NCBI GenBank assembly: GCA_902729315.2
Contig: LR746265.1
Location: 7,993,392 to 8,057,391 of the forward strand
DNA: 64,000 bases
From: Spirodela intermedia
Taxonomy: Eukaryota; Streptophyta; Magnoliopsida; Alismatales; Araceae
Direction of reading: 5' to 3'
Positions within the stretch are counted from its first letter, which is position 1. Each line of letters begins with the position of its first letter. The notes under the pieces were generated by a model. That model was not told where the DNA came from. It saw only the letters and a program-made list of their open reading frames with translations, and made no database searches. Below are positions 38,932 to 50,185 of the stretch, in pieces. The position numbers and the translations under genes were made by a program.

Positions 38932-40507
38932 TGATGTGACTCAGTCGTTGTATAGTAAATCACGCAAATTTAAAATTTATAAAACAAGAAAATATGATTT
39001 TTTGGATATTTAGAAGTATTTATGAACAAATATATCAATTATAATTCAATAAAACTTCTAAAAAATAGCAATAATTTTTCAAGTCGATCACAGGGATGTA
39101 ATATAATATTTGGTAATTATTCAGAAATTTTCTCAATGAATATAATTTTCTATGAATTTTATACTAGGAAATGAAAAAGAAATATATTTAAAATTCATGA
39201 AAAAAGAAAATAAGGGTGTGGGCGTCAGGATGATGTCAGCACTTGGCGAACGTGAATCGGGCAGAAATAAAGTTCTGCTTGACAATTCTTATGTAAGTGA
39301 TTATAGATGACTTAATTAATCAAATTAAAATCTATAAAAGCTAGAAGGATCGTAATTGAACGATGTATCTTTTGGTAAATTAAAATCACACAAATTATCA
39401 CTAATAAAGTATAAAGTAAGTTGAAAGTAGGAAAATAGAGTTCCAGCGTCGCGGCAATGATGCGTTAGTGATGTACTGGAATCTTGATCATTTGGGAAGA
39501 TTGTTGTGTAGTGTCCATGGCCTCGAAGGTTCTCCTTGGACAAAGACGACGTGGGCAATCTCTAGATCTCCTTATGAAGTTTAGAAATCAATGAACTGGG
39601 TCGTTGAATCATCTTCGGTGGCTGTCACTTGGTGAAATAAAAAAACAGCAACTTTTGCGGCTCTCTAGCGGCTGTCACTTGACAGAGAGGAGCTAGATGG
39701 AGGTGAGACGCGTGTCAGGGAGCTTCATCCTCAGGTCCGCACAATAAGAGGAGGCTCTTCATTGCACTTGGTACGCTCTCAAGAGGTGGCACAGTAAGAG
39801 GAGGTGGGTCGGAGATCATTTACTCGATGGATTCACGATCTTTTTATCGTGAATCTTTCAACAATTTTAGTAATAATGCTCTGCGAATCGCGTTGACGAG
39901 ATTTTTGCCGATGATCCAGCGATTATGGTAGCTTAATCCTTCACTAGTGATCTGTAGGAAAGTCACAATAATCAGATAAAAATATAAGTTTTGGCTCTAG
40001 GAGAATTCGAATCCGCCTCTTCTAAGGAAGCTGACAGATTTAGTCCGACATCGGTTGTGCGCCGAATGTTCAGGTGAATAAATAGTAATGTAACATTTCT
40101 AAGCAAAGCCTCTTTTTCATGCTTGTACGACCACTCCTTGCCCCATAGTCAGCTGGCTGCTAGTGACATGGAAGGGGAGTGACGCACACGTGCCCCCATT
40201 GGTTCAAGCCGCTCGAGCCCCTGCTCACGGCTACTCCCCGACTGCACTTTCGACCCACTTGTGGGCCCGGTTGGCCGGTGGGTCCCCCCCATTTTGCTAG
40301 ATTTTTATTTTAATTTCTTTTCCTTCATTTATCTCAAAAGTAAGACTATAAAAATTGTATATAATCACATAATTACCTAAAAATTCACGTTAATCAACTG
40401 AAAACTAATTTTAACACTTTAACACAAATATAAGTCTATTTATTATGAGTTAATGCTAAAACTATATTATTTACTAATTATTAACTCATGATAATGAAGA
40501 CTTATTA
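38932..40507 (-). repeat. Family 1 solo LTR (copy 1)
   Basis: Starts TGATGTGACTCAG and ends GAAGACTTATTA, matching the LTRs of the 48853-56689 element along its length. It lacks their 144-bp tandem duplication and part of the segment near 39800. No internal sequence adjoins it, so it is a solo LTR. The flanking pentamers ATGCT and GTGCC differ by two transitions and could be a decayed target duplication. It keeps the USE/TATA motif (40043-40085) with one USE mismatch. Confidence 0.85.
40043..40085 (+). promoter_or_regulatory. USE + TATA in solo LTR copy 1
   Basis: GTCCGACATCG (one mismatch) at 40043-40053 and TAAATAG at 40079, gap 25 bases. The third hairpin reads GACCCAC (40252-40258) with GTGGGTC (40278-40284), so both arms have changed together relative to LTR-B. 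Confidence 0.35.
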
Positions 40508-41239
40508 GTGCCCTTGTGTTAAATTTTGTTGGAAACCTAAGACTAATTTATCATCTGATTCACAATAGATTGTTGAGATGATTGTTTAGGTGATATAGGG
40601 CAAGATGAGAAAAGATGGAATTGTCATAAATAAATAACCTATACTAAACTCTCACAATACATTTAAGAATTTAAGAGAGTTGACTAGGATAAGGTTCAAT
40701 ATGTTTCTACAAGATTTGAAACAATAGATTGACATGATTAAAAAATTGTCAATGATTAGGGTGCTCCATAATCAATAAATGGACTAAATGTAATAAAATG
40801 TGTTATCACTCTTCACTAACCACCGGATGTGGAAATGGATGGACCTATCTATAGATCACACAATGGTGGTCTACTTCTTTCCCCTCATATCCAATAAACT
40901 TGAAAGCATTGTAGCTCACTTTCATTACAATTGTTCCCTTATTGAAGGGTCTACTTGTTCGACTTCACACTAAAAAACTATAACTTTCATACCTCCAGGA
41001 GGTGAGCTTGAAGAAGGAAGAATTTTCCTATGTCCTAGTGGTGCACTAATATGGTGTAATAATTTAGGAGGACATGAATCGGATACCTTTTTTAGATTCA
41101 TTGAAGCATAATTTATATGTCCTAGTCATAATATTGCAAGATAATATAAAAAATAAAAAAATGCTCAAATTGGGAGAGAAAGAGAATTTAGAAATAACCT
41201 TATCACCAAAATGAGTGACTGTGTGGTGGAGAAACACAT
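40508..41239. repeat. Duplicated segment, middle part
   Basis: From about 40541 it resembles 62730-63000, with shared CTAATTTATCATCTG and GATCACA segments, at lower similarity than the left part. The counterpart continues directly into the 63079 segment. Here about 1.1 kb of unrelated sequence intervenes. Confidence 0.5.
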
Positions 41240-42110
41240 GTTGAAGCTGGAGCCCACTTGTGGATAGTTGACCTAATGTTGATAATTGACAATTGGCTAG
41301 GTTGTTGGTAAGTGTTGACTGTTTCCCTATTGACTTAAGTGACTGGATCGACTAGCTCAAACTAGGCAAGGTGGCTGGGATAGACCAGGCAGTCCGGAAT
41401 GGTTCAGACCAGCTAGATGGGCTGGTGTGAACCAAACAGTTTGAGATGGTTCAGATCAGAGCTGAAGGTTGGCTTGAATTAGGTGGCTGAACCAGCTTTG
41501 GCAGAGCACAAGTGGGGTTACTGGGTTAGGCAAAGCCGAACCATTCAGGCATATGGTTAAGTCAGAATGAGCAGAATGGGCGGAAGAGATTAGGAAGGTG
41601 GAGCGGCAGAAAACCAGTGGAGTTGATGGTGGCAATGGCGGCAGCAGTAGCAACAGCAGGTGGTGGCAGCGATCAATGGTGGCAGATGATGATGAGCAGT
41701 GGTAGATGGTGGATTGAAATTGCAGTGGAGGGGGCAACAATGATTGGCGGTGGCATGATAGTGGTGAACAACGACCAAAGGGTGGACGATGGTGGAAGGA
41801 AGGTGGCTGATGGATGGCAAAAGGTAGATGATGGAAGGTGATGGAAGAATAATGGATGGCGGCAGTGATAGATGATAGTGGCAATGATGGCAATGGATAA
41901 TTGACCCTCATGACCACTCCTTTGTCGAGTGATAAGAGGTGAACCTCAAAACTTCATCTTATTATCTCCCTTTGTTCTTGGGCTACATGAGGTAATTTAT
42001 AACCTCTTCAATGATTAAAATTATAAAAAAATACTTAAAGAAGGAAATTATTGGTTAATGGGCTTGGGCCCAAGTGTTGATGATGTAGAGGTGCTGGCCC
42101 AGTTCTTCGC
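41240..42110 (-). repeat. Degenerate LTR-like repeat, copy 2 of a third family
   Basis: Shares block order with 30940-32000 (see that entry). The GTGGCAATGG-rich block creates long but meaningless open frames on both strands. On the minus strand GAGGTTATAAATTACC (about 41984-41999) could be the TATA box of an LTR. It interrupts the duplicated segment, so it is probably an insertion. Confidence 0.35.
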
Positions 42111-42124
42111 TCTTCATGAACACT

Positions 42125-42430
42125 ATCTTTAAAATGTTTATTACCACCAGCCTCGTCATTCTTTTCCTCTTGGATCAGACATCCTTCCACTGGTGCTGAG
42201 GTGCCAGTCCCATGCATCATGAAGTTTGGGGAGGTGGTCAATCTATGAGACCTTCACGAAGTCAGAGGGGGCCTACATAGCAGCGGAGATGATGCCAGAA
42301 GTCGACTGGAGGTTGCCATACCTTGTGAGGCTGATCAGCAGCCCGCACTCATACTGCACCTATTATGAGAATGCATGTGCGGGGGTCAAGTTCTCTTACA
42401 CCTGCCTCTCTAGCTCGTATTGATGCATCA
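42125..42430. repeat. Duplicated segment, right part (partner 63079-63345)
   Basis: Shares TTTTCCTCTTGGATCA, GATGATGCCAGAAGT and CCTTGTGAGGC runs with 63079-63345, in the same order and orientation. Both copies have broken frames on both strands, so a gene origin is not demonstrable. Confidence 0.7.
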
Positions 42431-43440
42431 CAACCCAACTCGCTAGAGATGCATGAAATGAGAGACATGGATCTCGTCACTGACTCAACCGTTCACCACA
42501 TATATTGTCACCACAGATGCAGGGAGAGTTCCTCTTTTACCAAGTCTATTTTCCTTTAGTTTTGCTGTTTCCATTACTGGCTGAGGCCTATAAATTGGTT
42601 GGAAGACCTCTGATTTTGGACATTGAATATTGAATCTGAAGCATAGTTACATACCTGATCTTTTGATCTTGTAGCTTTGTATTGGGTTGGTTCAAGGAAC
42701 CTACCACTCATAGTCTAGATCTTCTTCTCCCTCTCTTCTTCCACTTCTCCAGCCCTCCCTCTCATAGCTGTCAGTTTGCCTCTTGTAGTCTCCCACCTCT
42801 ACAACTTTCCTCTCTTTGTGGCCTGCTTATCTCTAACCATCACCACTTTAGCTGTAGCCACAGCCTGCCTCTCGCTGTCCTTGTCATCCACGCCTGCCAT
42901 TGTTAGAGTAAAATGTCTAATATGGACTTGCAGAAGTTATGAAGTAAGAAAACAAGAAATGAATAACTCACGACCAAGAGACACACGGATTTTGTGGTTT
43001 AGTGGTTGACCTCCTATATCCATGGGTGACAATGAAAGCTTCACTAGATGACAATGAAGTACAAAAGAGTTCCTCCAATGAATGTAGAGATACATTTTTT
43101 GATCTTGGCACTCAAGTGAACTTGCTAATCTCTCATCAACCAAGGATGATAGTGGTGAGATAAGGAATATTGAAGAAGCCTAAAGAATAATGAAATAAGA
43201 GAAGGGACCTTTTATTTATAGTCACCTTGGGAAACATACACAACGAGTACCTTGAAAAACATGTTAGTCTTTTCTCCTCTTTCGCATTTAAGTCTTTTTG
43301 GTTTCTCGTGACAGACCTAGTCTGGCCATAGAAGCCATTGGGTTTATGAGGATTGGTCCATCTAGTGATCGGTTTTTTCGTAAACCCTATCTTCTTTCTC
43401 TACTTTAAATGTAGTTCATTTTCTTCTTCTACATAGCTAT
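42431..43440. other. Intergenic DNA with a possible minus-strand LTR fragment
   Basis: No gene recognised. Near 43210-43225 the minus strand reads GACTATAAATAAAAGG, a good TATA box. It may belong to another LTR fragment spanning about 42900-43230. Termini were not found. Confidence 0.3.
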
Positions 43441-45640
43441 TGACGTGACTTAGCCATTATATACAAAATTACACAAACTTAAAATTTATAAAATTAAAAA
43501 ATACTAATTTTTAGATTTTTAGAAATATTTTAGAATAAATAAATCAATTATAATTTGATAAAAAGTTCTAAACATAGTGGAGAATTTTCAAGTCGACATA
43601 GGGATGTAAGATAATACTAGGTAATATTTCAGAACTTTTTTAAAATAATATACTTTTTTATGATTTTTAGATGAAATGATAAATATAAAATATATTTAAA
43701 AATTCACAAAAAAGAAAAATAAGGATGTAGGCATTAGGATGATGTTAATGCTCTAAAGAATGTGAATTGAGTAGAAACAAAGTTCTACTTAGTAATTCTT
43801 ATATAAATAATTACAAACGATTTAATGAGTTAAATGAAGTTCCATAAAAGTTGAAAGAATCATAATTAAATGAACAAGAGTTTTGAGACTTAAAATCACA
43901 CAAAGTATCACTAAATTAAATGAAAATTAAATTTAAAGTAGGAAAAATAGAATTTCAGCTTCACGATAGTGATCATTAGAATTCTGTGTTTGAGAAGATT
44001 ATTGTACAATGTCTATAGCCTCACAGGCTCTCTTTACACATAAACAACGTGAATAATTTCTAGATCTTCGTGCAAAGTTTAAAAATTAATGAAGTAGATC
44101 ATCGAATTATCTCTAGTAGCTGTCATCTAGCAGAGTGAAAGAATAGAAACTTTGTAGCTCTTCGATGACTGTCAGTCACTAGAGATGAGTTGGATGGAGG
44201 TAAGGCACATCTTAAGGAGTTTCATCCTTAGGTCCACATAGCAAGAGGAGGCTCTTCATCACATCTGGTATGCTTTCAAGAGGTGGCGACTTGTCTCTCG
44301 ACAGATCATTGATGGCGAGTGAGACCTGTCTCCATCAGTTCAGGAGACACTAGTAGTCTGAGTTCAGCTCGATTGACATGCGAAGACAAAGGAGCCTAGC
44401 TTTCGCTACATGGCTTAGCCTTCGAGATGACGACATTCCACCTTTGCGACGACGACGAGCTCGAGCTCACCCTTATCTTTCTTTGTATTTTCACGTTGAC
44501 TTGTTGGACCTTGTGTTTGTGTGTTAGTGGGCCCAATTCTATGTGCGTGTGTTGTTGTTTGTGTCTCCCTTTCTTTAGGGTTTTATTGGGTCTCTCTTTT
44601 AAGACCCAATTAAAACCCTAAGGGGGGGGAACCTATGTTTCTTTCCATTTGGGCCTCTTTTGGGCCTCTTTTGAGGCTTATTTGGGTCTTCATTTGAGGC
44701 CCACTTAAGCACCATATGAGAGCCCTCCTCTTTCTCCTTTTAGGAGAACTTATTGGGTCTCTCTTTTAGAGGCCCAATAAACCCCTTTGTAGCCTTTTTG
44801 TGGCTTATGGGCTTGAGGGCCTCAAGGAGGCTCACCTCCCCTAAGCCTACTTGTGGGCCCTATATAAGGGGAGGTAGGACCCCCCCTCAAAAGGAAGCAC
44901 TGAATTTTGTGAGAGATTATCATTTGTGAGTTACCTTCTTTGTGACCTAGGATAGGGAGGGAAGGAGGGAGAGGAAGGCCGTTGATACCCTTTGAGGACT
45001 TCTTCATTGTGACGCTGCTACTTGAGAAGTCCCATCGTTGCTTGAGACCAACTACTGCTACCGGACATCTTCATTGCCACCCGTGAGATCGCCATTGTCA
45101 CTAGACGAAATGATCGCGGTTGTCACTACAACTGTCGCCGCCTCTATTGGAACCCCGTCACGCCGTCGTGACGAAAGGGGCTTGCTTCACCTCCCTATGA
45201 GCCGTCACCAAGCACTCTGCCAGAGTCTCTTGACTCCTAGTTCAACTGCCCCCTCTTCCTTTGAAACTCCACCATAAACTCATCGGAGCCGCCATTTGCC
45301 GCTCCGCCCAGTTGCTAGCCATTCGTCGACGAATGCCTACCTGCTGCTGACATTGGGAGAGACCCTGCAGCCATGCCGACAAGCCAGATCCCTAGTTGGG
45401 CTAGGGATCGGCAGTTGCCGTCATGTTGTTTTCGGTGCCGGCTAGACCAAGAGGGCTCAACCCTCCCTAGTATCGTCGGCCGGGATTGTCTCCTTCCTCT
45501 GCTCTACTTCTTGGCGCCGCTGGAGAAGGCCGATCCTTCCAACGATAGTTGGGCTTCCGCCCAACTGCCGATGCTCGGCATTCCCGCTGAAGCGCTGCCG
45601 CCGCACACACCCTACGTGCCAGCTCTTGTGGCTCGTGCGT

Positions 45641-47270
45641 TGACGTGACTCAGTCGTTGTATATTAAATCACGCAAATATAAAATTTATAAAACTAGAAA
45701 ATACGAATTTTTGGATATTTAGAAGTATTTCTAAATAAATATATCAATTATAATTCAATAAAAATTCCAAAAATAGTGGTAATTTTCTAGGTCGATCACA
45801 GAGATGTAATATAATATCTGGTAATTATTCAGAATTTTTCTCAATGAATACGATTTTCTTACGAATTTTATACTAGGAAATAAAAAGGAAATATATTTAA
45901 AATTCACGAAAAAAAAAGGAAATAAGGGTGCAGACGTCAGGATGACGTCAGTGCCCGGCGAACGCGAATCAGGCAGAAATAGAGTTCTGCTCGGTGATTC
46001 TTACGTAAGCGATTATAGACGACTTAATTAATCAAATTAAGATCTGTAAAAGCCAGAAGAATCGTAATTGAACGAAGTATAGTTTAGTAAATTATAATCA
46101 CACAAAGTATTAGTAAATGAAGCGTAAATTAAATTGAAAGCAGGAAAACAGAGTTCCAATGTTGCGACGGCGATGCGTCGGCGATGCACTGGAATCCTAA
46201 GCATTCAGGAGGATCGTCGTGCAGTGTCCATGGCCTCGAAGGCTCTCCTTGGACAAAGACGACGTGGGCAATCTCTAGATCTTCTCGCGAAGTCTAGAGA
46301 TCAATGAAGTGGGTCATCGAATCATCTCCGGCGGCTATCACTCGGCGGAGCGGAAAAATGGCGACTTTGCGGCTCTCCGGTGGCTGTCACCCGATGGAGA
46401 GGAGCTGGATGGAGGTGGGGCATGTGTCAGGGAGCTTCATCCTCAGGTCCGCATAGCAAGAGGAGGCTCTTCATCGCATCTGGTACGCTCTCAGGAGGTG
46501 GCGACTGGTCTCCCGGCGGATCGTCCTCTTCCCAACGATGGCTTGTTCGTCGATCAATCAGAGATGATTTACTCGATGGATTCACGATCCTTTTATCGCG
46601 AATCGTTCAGCAATTTTAGTAGCAATGCTCCGCGAATCGCGTTGACGAGATTTTTGCCGATGATCCAGCGATTCTCATTGTTTGATCCTTCACTGACAAT
46701 CTACAGGAAAGTCGTGATAATCAGATAAAAATATATGAATTTTGACTCTGGGAACCGTCGGTCGCCTGCCTCTTCTGAGGAATGTGTGACGGGGGTTTAG
46801 TCCCACATCGGTTGTACGCCGATTTGTCAGGTGAATACATAGTAATGTTAGCTTTGTGAGCAAAGTCACTTCTCGCACGTGTATGACCACTCCTTGCCCC
46901 ACAGCCGGCTGGCCACCGGTGACGTGGAAGGGGAGTGGCGTACGCGTGCCCTGTCAGTCCCCAAGCCAAGCTGCTCGAGCCCCTGCTCGTGGCTTACTCC
47001 CTAACTGCGCTTCCAACCCGCTTGCGGGCACGGCTGGCCGACGGGTCCCCCCATTTTTGCAATATTTTTATTTTTATTTCTTGTTCTTCATTTATCTCAA
47101 AAGTAAGATTGTAAAAATCGTATAAAATCACACAATTACCCAAAAATTCACGTTAATCAATTGAAAACCAAAAATCATTCTTTAACACAAATATAAGTCT
47201 ATTTATCATGAGTTAAGGCTAAAACTATATTATTTACTAATTATTAACTCATGATAATGAAGACTTATCA
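45641..47270 (-). repeat. Family 1 solo LTR nested inside the family 2 LTR
   Basis: Full-length LTR of 1630 bp from TGACGTGACTCAG to GAAGACTTATCA. Flanking pentamers TGCGT and TGCGC differ at one base, as expected of a 5-bp target duplication. It retains many CpG, so it is much younger than its host LTR. It lacks the 144-bp duplication. It has a perfect USE (46800-46810) and a TATA-like TACATAG (46836). Confidence 0.85.
46800..46842 (+). promoter_or_regulatory. USE + TATA in the nested solo LTR
   Basis: A perfect GTCCCACATCG at 46800-46810 and TACATAG at 46836, gap 25 bases. The TATA has one change from the LTR-B version. The downstream hairpin region is present with several differences. Confidence 0.4.
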
Positions 47271-48326
47271 TGCGCCCACCCTGTGCCACTGCCCACGTGC
47301 CCCAAGGCATGTCGCGTGGCTTGCTGTGCATGCCCGCTAGTGTGCCCTCCAACCCACTAGTGGGCCCACACCCGCGCCGACTGCGCTATGCCTTACAACG
47401 ACGACTACTGCAACTCTCGACCAGGACCGACCATCGATGCTAAGCGTTGCTCTTCACTGGACGTCTATGCTTACGTTGAGTCTTCGCTCCGTCACGACTC
47501 GCTGGGCTACGCAGCCCTGTAGGTTAGCTATGTACCCCTTCTGACTTAAGTTTAATTATCTTTTGAAGGGTTTTCTCTACTCATTTCCACCGCCATCTGG
47601 AGAACGTAGACAGCATAGGAAGGGTTATAGGATCGTGACTTCTGACGCTGCGTTAGACTCGTCACCGTTCATGAGCTGCAGTCCTAGACTACTTCACGAT
47701 GACCATTCCACTATCTATCCAAACGTGGACCGAGAGGGTCTCACACTTACCATCATCGAGTGTTTTCCTAGGTTGTCTTGGGTTGATAGTGCATATTGGT
47801 ATGCCTACCTATACTTAGGTTAGGTGGTCAGACTTAGAGTCTAAGATCCATACATTCTTATCGGATTAGTCTGACTGCCCCATCCCGGGTCTTGAGTTTC
47901 ATTGATCAAGTATAAAGGTTCTCACCCCATCCTACATCAATCATCTTATTCTCAACAATGGCTTATTTGTTGATCAATCAGAGATGATTTACTTAATATA
48001 TTCACGATCTTTTTATCTAGAATCGTTTAGTAATTTTAGTAACAATATTTTGTGAATCATGTTAATGAGATTTTTGCTGATGATTAAGCAATTCTAGCTG
48101 CTTAATCCTTTGCTGATAATTTAAAAGAAAATCATGATTTAATTAGATAAAAAATGAGTTTTGACTCTAGTAAGATTTGAACCCTTGCCAATGGCCCACC
48201 TAATTGAGAGAGAGTTAAAGAAGTACTCAAATACCCTTATAAAGTGATGTCATCAAGGTATATTGTTCATATAAATAAAGGATACTTTAGGTATTAAAAT
48301 CACTGAAACCTTTGGGAGTCGATTTA

Positions 48327-48368
48327 GTCCCACATCAATTATTTTATGAGTTTTGAGACGTATATATA
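48327..48368 (+). promoter_or_regulatory. USE + TATA in the old LTR
   Basis: GTCCCACATCA (one mismatch) at 48327-48337 and TATATATA at 48361, gap 23 bases. It is preserved although most of this LTR has lost its CpG sites. Confidence 0.35.
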
Positions 48369-48806
48369 ATAACAAAATATCTAACGATCAATAAGCCTCT
48401 CTCTCATGTATGTTAGACTGCTCCTTGCCCCACACCCGACTAGCCACTAGTGATATAGAAGGAGAGCAATACACACATGTCTCCTATTGATTTCTCCTTA
48501 GTCACTTGAGCCCATTGCTCATGGTTCACCCAATTGTGCTTCTGACCTACTTATGGGCTTGATTGGTTGATGAGTTCTCCCCTTTTTATATATTTTTATT
48601 TTATCTTATTTTTCTTTATTTATCTCAAAAACAAAGTTAGAAAAATCATATAAATTCACATAAAATCACATAATTAGATAAATTTACATTAACCATGTAA
48701 AAACCACTTTTCACAATTTAAGACAAATATAAGTCTATTTATTATGAGTTAAAGTTAAAACTATATTATTAATTAATTATTAATTCATGATAATAAAGAC
48801 TTCTCA

Positions 48807-48852
48807 CATCCCCCAACTTAAATCATTGGTAGTCCCTTAGTAATGGAATTAT
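48807..48852 (-). repeat. Remnant of old element: polypurine-tract side of the internal region
   Basis: These 46 bases match the bases just inside the younger element's LTR at 50606-50651, with about four differences. They end abruptly where the younger LTR begins. They show that the old LTR at 43441-48806 was the 3' LTR of a minus-strand element. Confidence 0.7.
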
Positions 48853-49336
48853 TGACGTGACTCAGTCGTTGTATGTTAAATCACGCAAATATAAAATTTA
48901 TAAAACTAGAAAATACGAATTTTCAGATATTTAGAAGTATTTCTAAATAAATATATCAATTATAATTCAATAAAAAATCCAAAAATAGCGGTAATTTTCC
49001 AGGTCGATCACAGGGATGTAATATAATATCTGGTAATTATTCAAAATTTTTCTCAATGAGTACGATTTTCTTACGAATTTTATACTAGGAAATATATTTA
49101 AAATTCACAAAAAAAAGAGGAAATAAGGGTGCGGACGTCAGGATGACGTCAGCGCCCGGCGAACGCGAATCAGGCAGAAACAGAGTTCCGCCCGGCGATT
49201 CTTACGTAGGTGATTACAGACGACTCAATTAATCAAATTAAGATCTGTAAAAGCCGGAAGAATCGTAATTGAACGAAGTATAGTTTGGTTAATTAAAATC
49301 AACAAAGTATCACTAAATGAAGCGTAAATTAAATTG

Positions 49337-49624
49337 CAAGCAGGAAAACAGAGTTCCGGCGTCGCGACGGCGATGCGTCGGCGATGCACCGGAATCCTGA
49401 GCGTTCGGGAGGATCGTCGTGCAGTGTCCACGGCCTCGAAGGCTCTCCTTGGACAAAGACGACGTGGGCAATCTCTAGATAAAGCAGGAAAACAGAGTTC
49501 CGGCGTCGCGACGGCGACGCGTCGGCGATGCACCGGAATCCTGAGCGTTCGGGAGGGTCGTCGTGCAGTGTCCACGGCCTCGAAGGCTCTCCTTGGACAA
49601 AGACGACGTGGGCAATCTCTAGAT
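49337..49624. repeat. 144-bp tandem duplication inside LTR-A
   Basis: Two units of 144 bp starting at 49337 and 49481, nearly identical. The same pair is in LTR-B at 55421-55708. Other family 1 LTRs have one unit. The length is a multiple of three, so chance open frames on both strands continue through it and show a 48-residue repeat. Confidence 0.9.
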
Positions 49625-50143
49625 CTTCTCGCGAAGTCTAGAGACCAATGAAGTGGGTCGTCGAATCGTCTCCGGCGGCTGTCACCCGGCGGAGCGGAAA
49701 AACGGCGACTTTGCGGCTCTCCGACGGCTGTCACCCGACGGAGAGGGGCTGGATGGAGGTGAGGCGCGTGTTAGGGAGCTTCATCCTTAGGTCCGCGCAG
49801 CAAGAGGAGGCTCTTCATCGCATCTGGTACACTCTCAATAGGTGGCGACTGGTCTCCCGGCGGATCGTCCTCTTCTCGACGACGGCTTGTTCGTCGATCA
49901 ATCGGAGATGATTTACTCGATGGATTGCGATCCTTTTATCGCGAATTGTTCAGAAATTTTAGTAGCAATGCTCCGCGAATCGCGTTGACGAGATTTTCGC
50001 CGATGATCCAGCGATTCTGGTTGCTTAATCCTTCACCGGCGATCTGCAGGAAAGTTGCGATAATCAGTTAAAAATATATGAATTTTGACTCTGGGAGGAT
50101 TCGAACCCGCGGCGGTCGCCCACCCCTGAACAAGGTGGATTTA

Positions 50144-50185
50144 GTCTCACATCGGTTGGCGCGGATTATTCGGGCGAATATATAG
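50144..50185 (+). promoter_or_regulatory. USE + TATA in LTR-A
   Basis: GTCTCACATCG (one change from the USE) at 50144-50154, and TATATAG at 50179 after a 24-base gap. T runs follow at 50390-50393 and beyond 50400. Transcription from here would run antisense toward the element's 3' internal region. Confidence 0.4.

Larger units (their letters stand above)
44310..47939 (+). repeat. Family 2 solo LTR nested in the old family 1 LTR
   Basis: Begins TGATGGCGAG and ends CCTACATCA, with 5-bp terminal inverted repeats TGATG/CATCA and perfect 5-bp target duplications ATCAT. After removal of the family 1 LTR inside it (45641-47270 plus one target copy) it is about 1995 bp. TATATAAGGG at 44861 is a probable TATA box, giving plus orientation. 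No gag or pol is present. A solo LTR is the simplest explanation. No other copy is in the window. Confidence 0.8.
43441..48806 (-). repeat. Old family 1 LTR, split by a nested insertion
   Basis: The left part, 43441-44309 (TGACGTGACTTAG...), and the right part, 47945-48806 (...AAGACTTCTCA), together make about 1.73 kb, the full family 1 LTR length. The break lies at the homologous position in other copies. ATCAT is duplicated on both sides (44305-44309 and 47940-47944). The sequence is heavily decayed, with most CpG of younger copies read as TpG or CpA. The segment at 48807-48852 matches the polypurine-tract side of the internal region, so this was a 3' LTR of an older element. Confidence 0.85.

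Noticed and set aside
41456-41917. His/Pro/Ser-rich 153-codon ORF as a protein gene
   Set aside because: It is read from a GTGGCAATGG-type low-complexity block that is open in several frames on both strands.
45038-45648. Short plus-strand ORFs in the GC-rich part of the family 2 LTR as genes
   Set aside because: No recognisable domain. The region lies between LTR termini downstream of its TATA, so it is leader or LTR sequence.
49225-49734. Arg-rich 169-codon ORF with internal repeats, and its twin at 55309-55818, as genes
   Set aside because: They lie wholly inside LTRs, the repeats come from the 144-bp duplication, both strands are open, and the frames are not kept in other LTR copies.
50097-50170. 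A tRNA gene
   Set aside because: Only a T-arm-like GGTTCGAATCC is present. No cloverleaf, anticodon arm or acceptor stem could be found.
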